64,000 bases of DNA from Actinophytocola sp963825445 (GTDB lineage Bacteria > Actinomycetota > Actinomycetes > Mycobacteriales > Pseudonocardiaceae). The first letter of the stretch is position 1. Each line of letters opens with the position of its first letter. The stretch lies in contig CAWGTM010000015.1 in NCBI GenBank assembly GCA_963825445.1, positions 62,001-126,000 on the forward strand. Direction: 5' to 3'. Below, piece after piece: positions 51,687 through 60,017 of the stretch. The translations under genes and the position numbers were made by a program. Under the pieces are notes generated by a model that saw only the letters and a list, made by a program, of their open reading frames with translations, made no database searches and was not told the DNA's origin.

Positions 51687-52770
51687 TCAGTAGGTGAAGA
51701 CCGTGGCGAATCCGAACATGTTCTCCACGGTCAGGTCGGGTGCCCCGGTTCCGTCGGTGAACGCTTCGATCGCGGTCCCGTCCGGGCGTCGTGCGGTGAG
51801 GATGAGCGTCTGCCAGTCGGCTTCGGGGTCGATCACGACCTCGGCCACCGTGCCGTCCGGGAACTGGCGGGAGGTGCAGTCCTCGCCGGGTTCGGCGCAC
51901 GGGACGAACGTGCCGGTGGTGCTGAACGCCACGACGAAGATCAACGACATCTGGTTAAAGCTCGTGTCGGCGAAGTAGATGTCGGGCTCAGTGGCGTCTT
52001 CCACGGCGCCCCTGAATTCCGGGGGCGAGAATCCGGACTGCTGGGTGACGCCGGGGAGGACACCCTCCATGGCCGCGGTGAGCTGCGCGGTCAGTCCACG
52101 GGCCCGGCCGTCGATCACGGCCGCCGGCTCGTCGAACCGTTCGACCACGCGGACAGGCTTGCGCTCCGAGGTGGCCGGATCCGGTTCGCCGCTGGTGAGC
52201 AGGGTCGCGGCCACCCCGGCCGCGACCAGCACCGCGGTCGCGACGATCGCCGTGCGGCGGCGGTGTCGCCGCTGTGCCTGCCCTGCTTCGGCCACGTGGG
52301 CGAGGTCCACGAGTGGTGGTCCGGCGGCGGCCACGAGTGCGGCCAGCCGTGCGTCCACTGTGGACTCGGGCGCCACGGGCAGGTCGGCCACGCCCGCCTT
52401 GAGATCGGCCGCGACCGTCTGCTCGGGCCGGCGCAGCATCGCGGCGATGTCCGGCACCGAGAAGTCCCGACCAGTGGTGCAGGACCACGGCCACGCGGTG
52501 GTGTTCCGGCAGTGCGTCGAGGCTCCGGCGCAGCAGTTCCAGGTCGTCGGGCAACTCCGCGGGCTCGCCGACCGGCGGCGTGCCGGCCAGCCACGCGCGG
52601 ACGAGTGTGGCGATCGCGCGCTGGTCGTCCGGCGTTCGCTCCGAGTACGACCTGGTCAGAGCGGTGTGGACGAGTGCGGCGGCGGCCTCCCGGTCGCCGG
52701 TGAGCAACTGGGCCAACCCGGTCAGCGGTGCCGTCATGCGCGCGGCGAAGTCGGCGGAATCCCTGGCCAT
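51687..52770 (-). pseudogene. Sigma-factor-like membrane protein 3 of the tandem array (single-base frameshift)
   Basis: The first part starts MARDSADFAARMTAPLTGLA at 52770 and reads in frame as far as VVLHHWSGL. Continuation PDIAAMLRRPEQTVAADLKA, then the transmembrane helix and outer domain with CAEPGEDC and FGFATVFTY, is in a different frame. Alignment with the sibling genes shows one extra base (T at about 52465 on the plus strand). Removing it would give a protein of about 360 residues. It is either a recent inactivation or an assembly error. Confidence 0.78.
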
Positions 52771-52771
52771 G

Positions 52772-53833
52772 TCAGTAGGTTACGGCCGTGGCGAGCCCGA
52801 ACATGTCCTCCACGGTCAGCTCGGGCGTCCCGATGCCGTAGGCGAGCACGCGGAAGGCCGTGCTGTCCGGGCGTCGGGAGGTGAGGCTGAGCGCGATCCT
52901 GTCGACCTCGGCCGTGACCACCACCTCGGCCACCGTCTCGTCCGGGAACTGGCGGTACCGGCAGTCCTCGTCGGGTTCGGAGCACGGGACGAACGCGTCG
53001 GCGGCGCGGGACTCCACGATGAAGATCAGCATCGTCCGGCCGAACCCCGCGTTGGCGACGTAGGTGTGGCTCGGGCCGTCCGCCGAGTTGACGGTGAACA
53101 CCGGCAGCGGGACGCCCGCGGGCAGGAGGCCGTCCAGGGCCACCGTGAGTTGCGCGGTCAGCCGGCGGGCCCGGCTCTCGACCTCGGCGGCGGGCTCTCC
53201 GAACTGGTCGACCACTCGGACGGGTGGGCGCTCCGGCGGTTCCGGGTCACCGCCCGTGAGCAGGGCGGCGACCGTGCCGGCCGTGATCAGTGCTCCCGCG
53301 GCGGCGACGGCCGTGCGGCGCCGGTGTCGTCGCTGTGCGCGGCCGGCTTGGGCCACGAGGGCGAGGTCGACGAGTGGTGGGCCGGCGGCGGACACGAGTG
53401 CGGTCAGTCGAGCGTCCACTGTGGGCGGTGGGGCGGGCAGGTGCAGCTCGGTTACGCCCGCTTGGAGATCGGCCGCGACCGTTCGCTCGGGCCGGCGCAG
53501 CATCGCGGCGATGTCCGGTACCGACAGGCCCGACCAGTGGTGCAGCACGACGGCCACACGCTGGTGTGCCGACAGTGCGTCGAGGCTCCGGCGCAGCAGC
53601 TCCAGGTCGTAGGACAGCTCGGCGGGGTCCCCGATCGGCGGCGCGCCGGCCAGCCAGGCGCGCACGAGCGCGGCCGTGGCCCGTCGATCGTCCGGCCTGC
53701 GCTCCATGTATGACCTGGTCAGCGCGGTGTGCACGAGGGTGGCGGCCGCCTCCCGGTCACCGGTGAGCAACTGTGCGAGCCCGGCGAGCGGCGCGGTCAT
53801 CCGCGTCGCGAACGCGTCGAACTCTGCCACCAT
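52772..53833 (-). CDS. Sigma-factor-like membrane protein 4 of the tandem array
   Basis: A 353-residue paralogue, first gene of the array. It starts MVAEFDAFATRMTAPLAGLA at 53833, with ALSAHQRVAVVLHHWSGLSV/PDIAAMLRRPERTVAADLQA, QRRHRRR, one transmembrane helix (AAAGALITAGTVAALL) and an outer domain with CSEPDEDC, RYRQFPDETVAEV and terminal FGLATAVTY. Its start is back to back with the YjbR-like gene (7 bp), so both share a divergent promoter. Its stop lies 1 bp before the ATG of copy 3. Confidence 0.8.
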   Translation of the reverse strand: MVAEFDAFATRMTAPLAGLAQLLTGDREAAATLVHTALTRSYMERRPDDRRATAALVRAWLAGAPPIGDPAELSYDLELLRRSLDALSAHQRVAVVLHHWSGLSVPDIAAMLRRPERTVAADLQAGVTELHLPAPPPTVDARLTALVSAAGPPLVDLALVAQAGRAQRRHRRRTAVAAAGALITAGTVAALLTGGDPEPPERPPVRVVDQFGEPAAEVESRARRLTAQLTVALDGLLPAGVPLPVFTVNSADGPSHTYVANAGFGRTMLIFIVESRAADAFVPCSEPDEDCRYRQFPDETVAEVVVTAEVDRIALSLTSRRPDSTAFRVLAYGIGTPELTVEDMFGLATAVTY

Positions 53834-53840
53834 GACTCCT

Positions 53841-54182
53841 ATGGTGACCGAAGACGACGTGCGCCGGGTAGCGCTCGGCCTGCCGGAGACCACGGAGAAA
53901 CCGTCCTACGGCATGCCGGGATTCCGGGTGGGGGACCGGCTGTTCGCCCGCATCCGCGAAGAAGGTGACGTGCTCGCCGTGTTCGTGGCCGGCGAGGGCG
54001 AGAAACAGGAGTTGATCGCCGCCGAACCCGAAAAGTTCTTCACGACTGCGCACTACGACGGCCACGCCATGGTGTTGATCAGGTTCGGCGCGGTCGATGT
54101 CGACGAGCTGACGGAGCTGCTCACCGAGTCCTGGCGCCTCCGCGCACCCAAGCGTGTGCTCGCCCAGCTCGACCCGAATTAG
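53841..54182 (+). CDS. MmcQ/YjbR-family protein
   Basis: A 113-residue member of the MmcQ/YjbR (DUF419) family. It begins MVTEDDVRRVALGLPETTEK and continues SYGMPGFRVGDRLFARIREE, with the typical SWRLRAPKRV end. The fold resembles a DNA-binding double-wing, but function is not known. An in-frame ATG three codons upstream overlaps the divergent start; 53841 fits family starts best. Confidence 0.88.
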   Translation: MVTEDDVRRVALGLPETTEKPSYGMPGFRVGDRLFARIREEGDVLAVFVAGEGEKQELIAAEPEKFFTTAHYDGHAMVLIRFGAVDVDELTELLTESWRLRAPKRVLAQLDPN

Positions 54183-54232
54183 TCACACCTCGTCTGGGCG
54201 ACCCTCGACCGAGTGCATTCGTTATTCTCAGC

Positions 54233-55813
54233 GTGGGTCGGGGGACCGGGAACCATGCTGATGAGGAGTGCTTGGTCATCGAGAAGGGTGCTGTGGTCGC
54301 CGGTCGTTACCGGCTGCTCGAAGAAGTGGGCAGCGGGGCGATGGGCGTGGTCTGGAAGGCCAAGGACGAACGGCTCGGCCGTATCGTCGCGGTCAAGCGA
54401 CTCCTGGTCCGTTACGCGCTGGCCGAAGGGCTGTCCGAGGAGACCCGACGGCGCGCCATGCGGGAGGCGCGGATCGCCGCCCGCCTGCAGCACCGCAACG
54501 CGATCGCCATGTTCGACGTGGTCGAGCACGAGGGCGATCCGTGTCTGATCATGGAGTTCCTGCCGTCACGCAGCCTGTCGGCCGTGCTGGCCGAGCGCGG
54601 CACCCTCACGCCTGAGGAGGTCGCGGAGATCGGCGCCCAGACGGCCGCCGCGCTCGCCGCCGCCCACGCGGTCGGCATCGCCCACCGTGACGTGAAACCC
54701 GGCAACATCCTGCTGGCCGACAACGGCACCGTGAAGATCACCGACTTCGGCATCTCCCGCGCGCTCGACGACGGCACCGCCACCACCGCCACCAGCATGC
54801 TCGCGGGCACCCCCGCCTACCTGGCACCCGAGATCGCCAGGGGCGGCGACCCGACCAGGGCCTCGGACGTGTTCTCGCTCGGCTCCACGCTCTACCACGC
54901 GCTCGAGGGCCGCCCGCCGTTCGGCACGAGCACCAACCCGCTGGCCCTGCTGCACAAGGTCGCGGCCGGCAACGTGCCGCCGCCACGCAACGCCGGCGCG
55001 CTCGGCCCGACGCTCATGAGCCTCATGCGCACCGAGCCGACCGAGCGGCCGACCATGGAACAGGCGGCCACCGCGCTCGCCGTGCCGACCGCTCCTTCGG
55101 GGATTCCCGTGCTGACCGTTCCGGCGGCGGCCGCCGCGGCGACCACGGCTTTCGCGCCTGCCAAGCCGACCTCGACACCTCCGTCGGTCGTGCCAACGGC
55201 CGTGCCGACACCGTCGGCCGCCGCGCCCCGGCAGCCGGCCGGCACGGGGCCGAAGTCCAACCGGAACCTGCTGATCGTGGCGATCGTCGCGGTGCTCGTG
55301 CTCGTCGGCACGGTGGTGGTCATCCTCACGAACAAGGACCCCGGCGGCGAGGGGAACAACGCGGGCGTCGGCGCCGACCCCGGCACCAACCAGGAGCAGC
55401 CGGAGAACCCCGGTGACCAGCCGTCGGACCCGCCCTCGGAGGAGCCGTCGACCGAGCCGCCCGCCCAGAACACCGGTCCGTCACCCGCCGACGGCACCAT
55501 CGGCTACAGCGAGGCCGGCCAGTTCGTCATCAACTACTACGGCGACGTCCAGAACGCCGCCGGCCGCTGGGCCATGCTCTCCCCCCACGCCCAGGCGCTG
55601 TTCGGCGGGCAGCAGGCGTTCACCGAGTACTGGGCGGCCTACACCCAGGTCAGTTCCGCGAACGCGATCGGCGTCACCGAGAACGGGGACGGCTCGTTGA
55701 ACGTTCCGGTCGACGTCACCTACACCTCGGCCGGCGGCCCGGCCACCCAGCACCGGGTCCTGCGGGTCACCCGCGTGGGTGGCCAGCTGGTGATCGACTC
55801 CGACGCGAAGTGA
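54233..55813 (+). CDS. Membrane Ser/Thr protein kinase with extracytoplasmic domain
   Basis: A Hanks-type kinase. Domain features are the GSGAMGVVW glycine loop, VAVKR Lys, HRDVKPGN catalytic loop, DFG, and APE in TPAYLAPE. An Ala/Pro/Thr-rich juxtamembrane linker precedes one transmembrane helix (about residues 344-365, NLLIVAIVAVLVLVGTVVVI). The acidic Pro/Glu-rich outer linker leads to a 105-residue C-terminal domain resembling NTF2/SnoaL-like sensors. The start is uncertain: GTG 54233, TTG 54272 or GTG 54293; a TATTCT box at 54223 favours a very short leader. Targets are unknown. Confidence 0.88.
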   Translation: MGRGTGNHADEECLVIEKGAVVAGRYRLLEEVGSGAMGVVWKAKDERLGRIVAVKRLLVRYALAEGLSEETRRRAMREARIAARLQHRNAIAMFDVVEHEGDPCLIMEFLPSRSLSAVLAERGTLTPEEVAEIGAQTAAALAAAHAVGIAHRDVKPGNILLADNGTVKITDFGISRALDDGTATTATSMLAGTPAYLAPEIARGGDPTRASDVFSLGSTLYHALEGRPPFGTSTNPLALLHKVAAGNVPPPRNAGALGPTLMSLMRTEPTERPTMEQAATALAVPTAPSGIPVLTVPAAAAAATTAFAPAKPTSTPPSVVPTAVPTPSAAAPRQPAGTGPKSNRNLLIVAIVAVLVLVGTVVVILTNKDPGGEGNNAGVGADPGTNQEQPENPGDQPSDPPSEEPSTEPPAQNTGPSPADGTIGYSEAGQFVINYYGDVQNAAGRWAMLSPHAQALFGGQQAFTEYWAAYTQVSSANAIGVTENGDGSLNVPVDVTYTSAGGPATQHRVLRVTRVGGQLVIDSDAK

Positions 55814-55871
55814 TCTGTGCCTTCCGGCCCAGGTCTAGGGTGGCGGGGGACCAGGAAGCGGAGGCGCGGCG

Positions 55872-57253
55872 ATGGCCATGATGCCGGTGACGGATTCGAT
55901 GTTCCTCCTCGCCGAGTCGCGGGAGCACCCGATGCACGTCGGTGGGCTCCAGCTGTTCGAGTTGCCCGAGGGCGCCGGCCCCGACTACGTCAACGAGTTC
56001 CACCGCAGCCTGCTGGCCATGCCCGACGTGCGGCCGCTGTTCCGCAGGCGCCCGCGTGGCCCGGTGGGCAGCGTCGGCCAGTTCGCCTGGAGCAACGACG
56101 ACCAGCTCGACCTCGAGTACCACGTCCGGCTGTCCGGGCTGCCCCGTCCCGGACGGGTGCGTGAGCTGCTCGAGCTGACCTCCCGGCTGCACGGGACGCT
56201 GCTCGACCGGCACCGGCCGCTGTGGGAGTTCACGATGATCGAGGGACTCCACGGAACCGGTTCGCCACCTACACGAAGGCCCACCACGCGCTGCTCGACG
56301 GCGTGTCCGCGCTGCGGCTGCTGCAGAGTTCGCTGTCGGAGGATCCGAGCGACATGGACGTGCGGCCGATGTGGTCGCCGCGCGTGCGCACCGGTCTGTT
56401 CGACAAGCCCGAGCGCGGTTCGGATTCGGATGCGTTCGACCCGGTCCGCGCGGTGTCGGCGTTCGCCAAGGAGATCACCGGGTTCGGCTCGGCCGCCGTG
56501 AAGATCGTGAACGAGGCGTTCCGGGAGCAGTCGGCCACGCTGAGCTTCCAGGCGCCGAAGTCGATGTTCAACGTGCCGATCACCGGGGCCAGGCGCTTCG
56601 CCGCGCAGGGCTGGCCGCTGGAGCGGATCAAGGCGGTCGGCCGGGCGTCGGGCACCACCATGAACGACGTGATGCTGGCCATGTGCGCCGGCGCGCTGCG
56701 CAGCTACATGCTCGACCTGGGCGCGCTGCCGGACCGTCCGCTGGTGGCCGCCATCCCCATGTCGCTGCGCGCGGCGCGCTCGGAGACGTCGATGGGCGGC
56801 AACGCCATCGGTCTCATCCTGTGCAACCTGGCGACCGACCAGCCCGACGCGGCCACCCGGCTGCAGACCATCCACGAGTCGATGGTCAAGGGCAAGGCCG
56901 TCTACCACGGCATGAGCCGCCTGCAGATCACCGCGCTGAGTGCCCTGCCGCTGATCCCGCTGGCCGTGGGCACCATCCCGGGCCTGACGCGGATCACGCC
57001 GCCGAGCTTCAACGTGCTGATCTCCAACGTGCCGGGCCCCCGCCAGCCGCTGTACTGGAACGGCGCCCGCATGCAGGGCGTGTACCCGCTGTCCATCCCG
57101 TACGAGGGCCAGGCTCTGAACATCACGGTGACCAGCTATGCGGGCAGCCTGGAGTTCGGCCTGACCGGCTGCCGCCGCACGGTCCCCCACCTGCAGCGCC
57201 TGCTCTCCCAACTGGAGGACTCCCTGGTGGAACTGGAAAAAGCAGTCGCCTGA
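55872..57253 (+). pseudogene. Wax ester synthase/diacylglycerol acyltransferase (WES/DGAT), frameshifted
   Basis: The frame from ATG 55872 (MAMMPVTDSMFLLAESREHP) runs to about 56253 (EFTMIEGLHG). The family continuation NRFATYTKAHHALLDGVSAL, carrying the catalytic HHxxxDG, is in another frame through to 57253, ending GLTGCRRTVPHLQRLLSQLE. One missing base at about 56251-56254 explains the break; restored, it would be about 460 residues, the normal length. WES/DGAT makes triacylglycerol or wax ester storage lipid from acyl-CoA. Sequencing error and real inactivation are both possible. Confidence 0.82.
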
Positions 57254-57308
57254 CCCCAGCAGTCGCGAGCCCTTCGACGCACGCCGAGCCAGCCACCGCA
57301 CACGCCAC

Positions 57309-57356
57309 GATGACCACTCCGGTCGCCCATGATGACCACTCCCGTCGGCCACGATG
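57309..57356. repeat. ATGATGACC-family repeats, copy C
   Basis: Units begin at 57309, 57328 and about 57350 (ATGACCACTCC, ATGATGACCACTCCC and a diverged ATGACCGGCC). They lie 55 bp after the WES/DGAT stop in the 240-bp gap before the IS element. TTGTCCACA and CTGTCCACA follow at 57396-57424. No other gene is seen in the gap. Confidence 0.75.
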
Positions 57357-57491
57357 ACCGGCCCCGTCAGCTGCGAAGACCACTCCCGCGGCCGAGTTGT
57401 CCACACCTGTCGACCTGTCCACAGGCAAGACCCACATCGCCGCGAATGTCAGACCCCGCGGGTAAACTGGACTCGGGGCCGCCCCCCGGAT

Positions 57492-58720
57492 GTGGCTTCT
57501 AGGGGTCGTTGCAACACCTGATTGATGGGGTTGTGATGGTGTCGGGTCGGAAGTTGGTTGTGGAGCGTGCGGCGTATTTTGCGCTGGTGGGACAGGGTGT
57601 GGGGTTTCGGGAAGCAGCACGGCGTGTGGGTGTGGGCTATCGGTTGACCAAGCGGTGGCGGGCCGCTGCGCCGGCGGTAGAACCGGTGGTGGAGCCGGAG
57701 ATTTCGGCGCGGTTGCTCAACCTGGACGAGCGGGTCCTGATCGCTGATTTGCGGCGAGAGAGTGTGTCGGTGCGGGAGATCGGTCGGCGCCTGGAGCGTC
57801 CGGCGTCCACGATCAGCCGGGAACTGGCCCGCAACCAGCAACCGAACGGGAGTTATCGTCCGCACGCGGCCCATCAGCTGGCCGTGCGGGGACGGGCCCG
57901 CCCGAAGGTCGGCAAGATCGCCGCTGACCCGGTGTTGCGGGCGGTGATCCAGGATGGGCTGGAACAGCGACACAGCCCGCAGCAGATCACGCGCCGGCTG
58001 CGGCGAGACTATCCCGACCGGCCGGAGTGGCATGTGACTCACGAAACGATCTACCAAGCCTTGTATGTGCAGGCCAAAGGCGGATTGCGGCGTGAGGTCG
58101 CGTTGTGGTTACGGACCGGTCGGGTCCACCGCCGCCCACACCGCAAGCCTGATGAGCGGCAGTCGAGGATGGCCACCCCGATGGTGATGATCAGCGAACG
58201 GCCGGCCGAGGTCGAGGATCGGGCGGTGCCGGGACACTGGGAAGGCGACCTGATCATGGGCGCGCATAACAAGACCGCCATCGGGACGCTGGTGGAACGG
58301 GCGACCCGGTTTGTGATGCTGCGCACCTCCCCAACGGCTACACCCCAGCAGTGGTCCGCGACGCCCTGGTCACCAAAATCCAGACTCTGCCCGAGCAGCT
58401 ACGTCGGTCACTCACCTGGGACCAAGGCTCGGAGAGCACTTCCACGGCCAGTTCACCGACGCCACCCAGATGCCGGTCTACTTCTGCGACCCACACTCAC
58501 CCTGGCAACGCGGATCGAACGAGAACACCAACGGCCTACTCCGCCAATACTTCCCCAAAAGCACAGACCTGTCAGTCCACTCAGCCGAGCACCTCGACTA
58601 TGTGGCAGCAGAACTCAACGACCGACCCCGCATGACCCTCGGCTGGGACACCCCAACCGAACGCATCACTGACACTCCTCACCAACTAACAGCAGTGTTG
58701 CAACGACCCCTAGAAGCCAC
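57492..58720 (+). mobile_element. IS30-family insertion sequence, 1229 bp
   Basis: Perfect 26-bp terminal inverted repeats (57492-57517 and 58695-58720; outer end GTGGCTTCTAGGGG) enclose one transposase gene. Size and transposase type fit IS30. No target-site duplication is evident (left flank GAT, right flank GGT). It separates the WES/DGAT gene from the fadA5-cyp125 block. Confidence 0.88.
57536..58713 (+). pseudogene. IS30-family transposase, two frameshifts
   Basis: The N-terminal part (MVSGRKLVVERAAYFALVGQ) contains the IS30 helix-turn-helix region SVREIGRRLERPASTISREL and the catalytic-core start GHWEGDLIMG (first Asp of DDE). The frame breaks at about 58331 in a CCCC run (after MLRTSP), continues in a second frame VRDALVTKIQTLPEQLRRSL to TWDQGSE, and breaks again at about 58434 before MPVYFCDPHSPWQRGSNENT, which carries the final DDE Glu. 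As read, the element could not move itself. Confidence 0.82.
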
Positions 58721-58779
58721 GGTGGGTGGGGGCTGCGTGACAGTAGGGGGCGCCGCCAGCGGCGTTTCGGGAGCGGTTC

Positions 58780-59898
58780 CTAGATCCGTTCCAGGATGGT
58801 GCCTGTTGAGAGCGCGCCGCCCGCGCACATGGTGATCAACGCGGTGGTCGCGTCGCGGCGTTCCAGTTCGTGCAGCGCCGTGGTGATCAGCCGGGTGCCG
58901 GTGCTGCCCACCGGGTGGCCCAGGGCGATGGCGCCGCCGTTCACGTTCACCAGCTCCGGGTCGGGCTCCCACACCTTCTGCCACGACAGGACCACCGACG
59001 CGAAGGCCTCGTTCACCTCGAACAGGTCCACGTCGCCGATCTTCATGCCCGTCCTGGCCAGCAGGCGGTCGGTGGCGCGCACCGGACCGTCGAGATGGAA
59101 GTACGGCTCGGCCCCGACCAGGCACTGCGCGACGATCCGCGCCCGCGGCGCCACCCCGAGCGCGCGCGCCCGGTCGGCGTCCACGAGCAGCACGGCCGAC
59201 GCCCCGTCGGAAATCTGCGACGACGTGCCCGCCGTGTGCAGGCCCCCGTCCACCACGGGTTTCAGACCGGCGAGCCCGGCCAGGGTCGTCTCCCGCAGCC
59301 CCTGGTCGCGGGTGACGTCGCCCACCGGCGCCACCTCGCGGTCGAAGTGTCCGGCCGCCCAGGCCGCGCTCGCCCGTGTCTGCGAGCGTTCGCCGAACCG
59401 GTCTAGGTCCTCGCGGGTCAGCCCGCGCCGGCCGGCGATCCGCTCGGCCGCCACGAACTGGTTGGGCAGGTCGATGTCCCAGGAGTCCGGCCGGGGCCGC
59501 CCGGCGTCGACGCCGACGTTCGTCCGCAGCGGCACCCGGCTCATGGCCTCGACCCCGCAGGCGATGCCCACGTCGATGGCGCCGGCCGCGATCAGCCCGG
59601 CCACCAGGTGCGTGGCCTGTTGGGCGGAGCCGCACTGCGCGTCGACCGTCAGACATCCGGTCCGGTCGGGCAGCCCGGCGTGCAGCCAAGCGGTGCGCGT
59701 GACGTTGTTCGACTGCTCGCCGGCCTGCGTGACGCACCCGCCGTGCACCTGCTCGACCAGTTCGGGGTCGATTCCCGACCGGTCGAGTACGGCGCGCTGC
59801 GCGACGCCCAGCAGTTCGGCCGCGTGGCGGTCCGACAACACCCCGCCGCGCTTGCCGATCGGAGTGCGGGCGGCGGCCACGATCACCGGGTTTCCCAT
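58780..59898 (-). CDS. fadA5: Sterol side-chain thiolase FadA5
   Basis: A 372-residue acetyl-CoA acetyltransferase-family thiolase with nucleophile Cys89 (DAQCGSAQQ), His328 (ALGHPVG) and Cys358 (MCAGGAL). Its position divergent to cyp125, with KstR boxes between them, matches Rv3546/Rv3545c. FadA5 releases acetyl-CoA or propionyl-CoA from 3-oxo sterol side-chain CoA esters. The minus-strand promoter (TATTTT at 59910-59905) gives a transcript starting at or near the ATG. Confidence 0.9.
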   Translation of the reverse strand: MGNPVIVAAARTPIGKRGGVLSDRHAAELLGVAQRAVLDRSGIDPELVEQVHGGCVTQAGEQSNNVTRTAWLHAGLPDRTGCLTVDAQCGSAQQATHLVAGLIAAGAIDVGIACGVEAMSRVPLRTNVGVDAGRPRPDSWDIDLPNQFVAAERIAGRRGLTREDLDRFGERSQTRASAAWAAGHFDREVAPVGDVTRDQGLRETTLAGLAGLKPVVDGGLHTAGTSSQISDGASAVLLVDADRARALGVAPRARIVAQCLVGAEPYFHLDGPVRATDRLLARTGMKIGDVDLFEVNEAFASVVLSWQKVWEPDPELVNVNGGAIALGHPVGSTGTRLITTALHELERRDATTALITMCAGGALSTGTILERI

Positions 59899-59908
59899 CT
59901 GTCCAAAA

Positions 59909-59922
59909 TAGAACGCGTTCCA
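59909..59922. promoter_or_regulatory. KstR box upstream of fadA5
   Basis: TAGAACGCGTTCCA lies 11 bp from the fadA5 start and overlaps its -10-like sequence. It is a clear match to the KstR consensus. Confidence 0.85.
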
Positions 59923-59986
59923 CTGGTATTCAAGGTCGATTGCCGCAGCCCTTCACTTCCGCCGTGGGCGTGTGTTTGAATCGGAG

Positions 59987-60000
59987 TAGAACGTGTTCCA
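59987..60000. promoter_or_regulatory. KstR box upstream of cyp125
   Basis: TAGAACGTGTTCCA lies 18 bp upstream of the cyp125 GTG, just before an ACGGAGG ribosome site. It is distinct from the fadA5 box, so each gene of the divergent pair has its own operator. Confidence 0.87.
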
Positions 60001-60017
60001 CATCTACGGAGGTACCT

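Noticed and set aside
49450..53833. The four paralogues as ordinary ECF sigma factors
   Set aside because: Region 2 is degenerate, and each has a transmembrane helix and an outer domain, so a plain cytoplasmic sigma annotation would mislead.
57449..58057. Minus-strand open frame of 202 codons across the IS left end
   Set aside because: It spans the inverted repeat and lies antisense to the transposase, with no family features.
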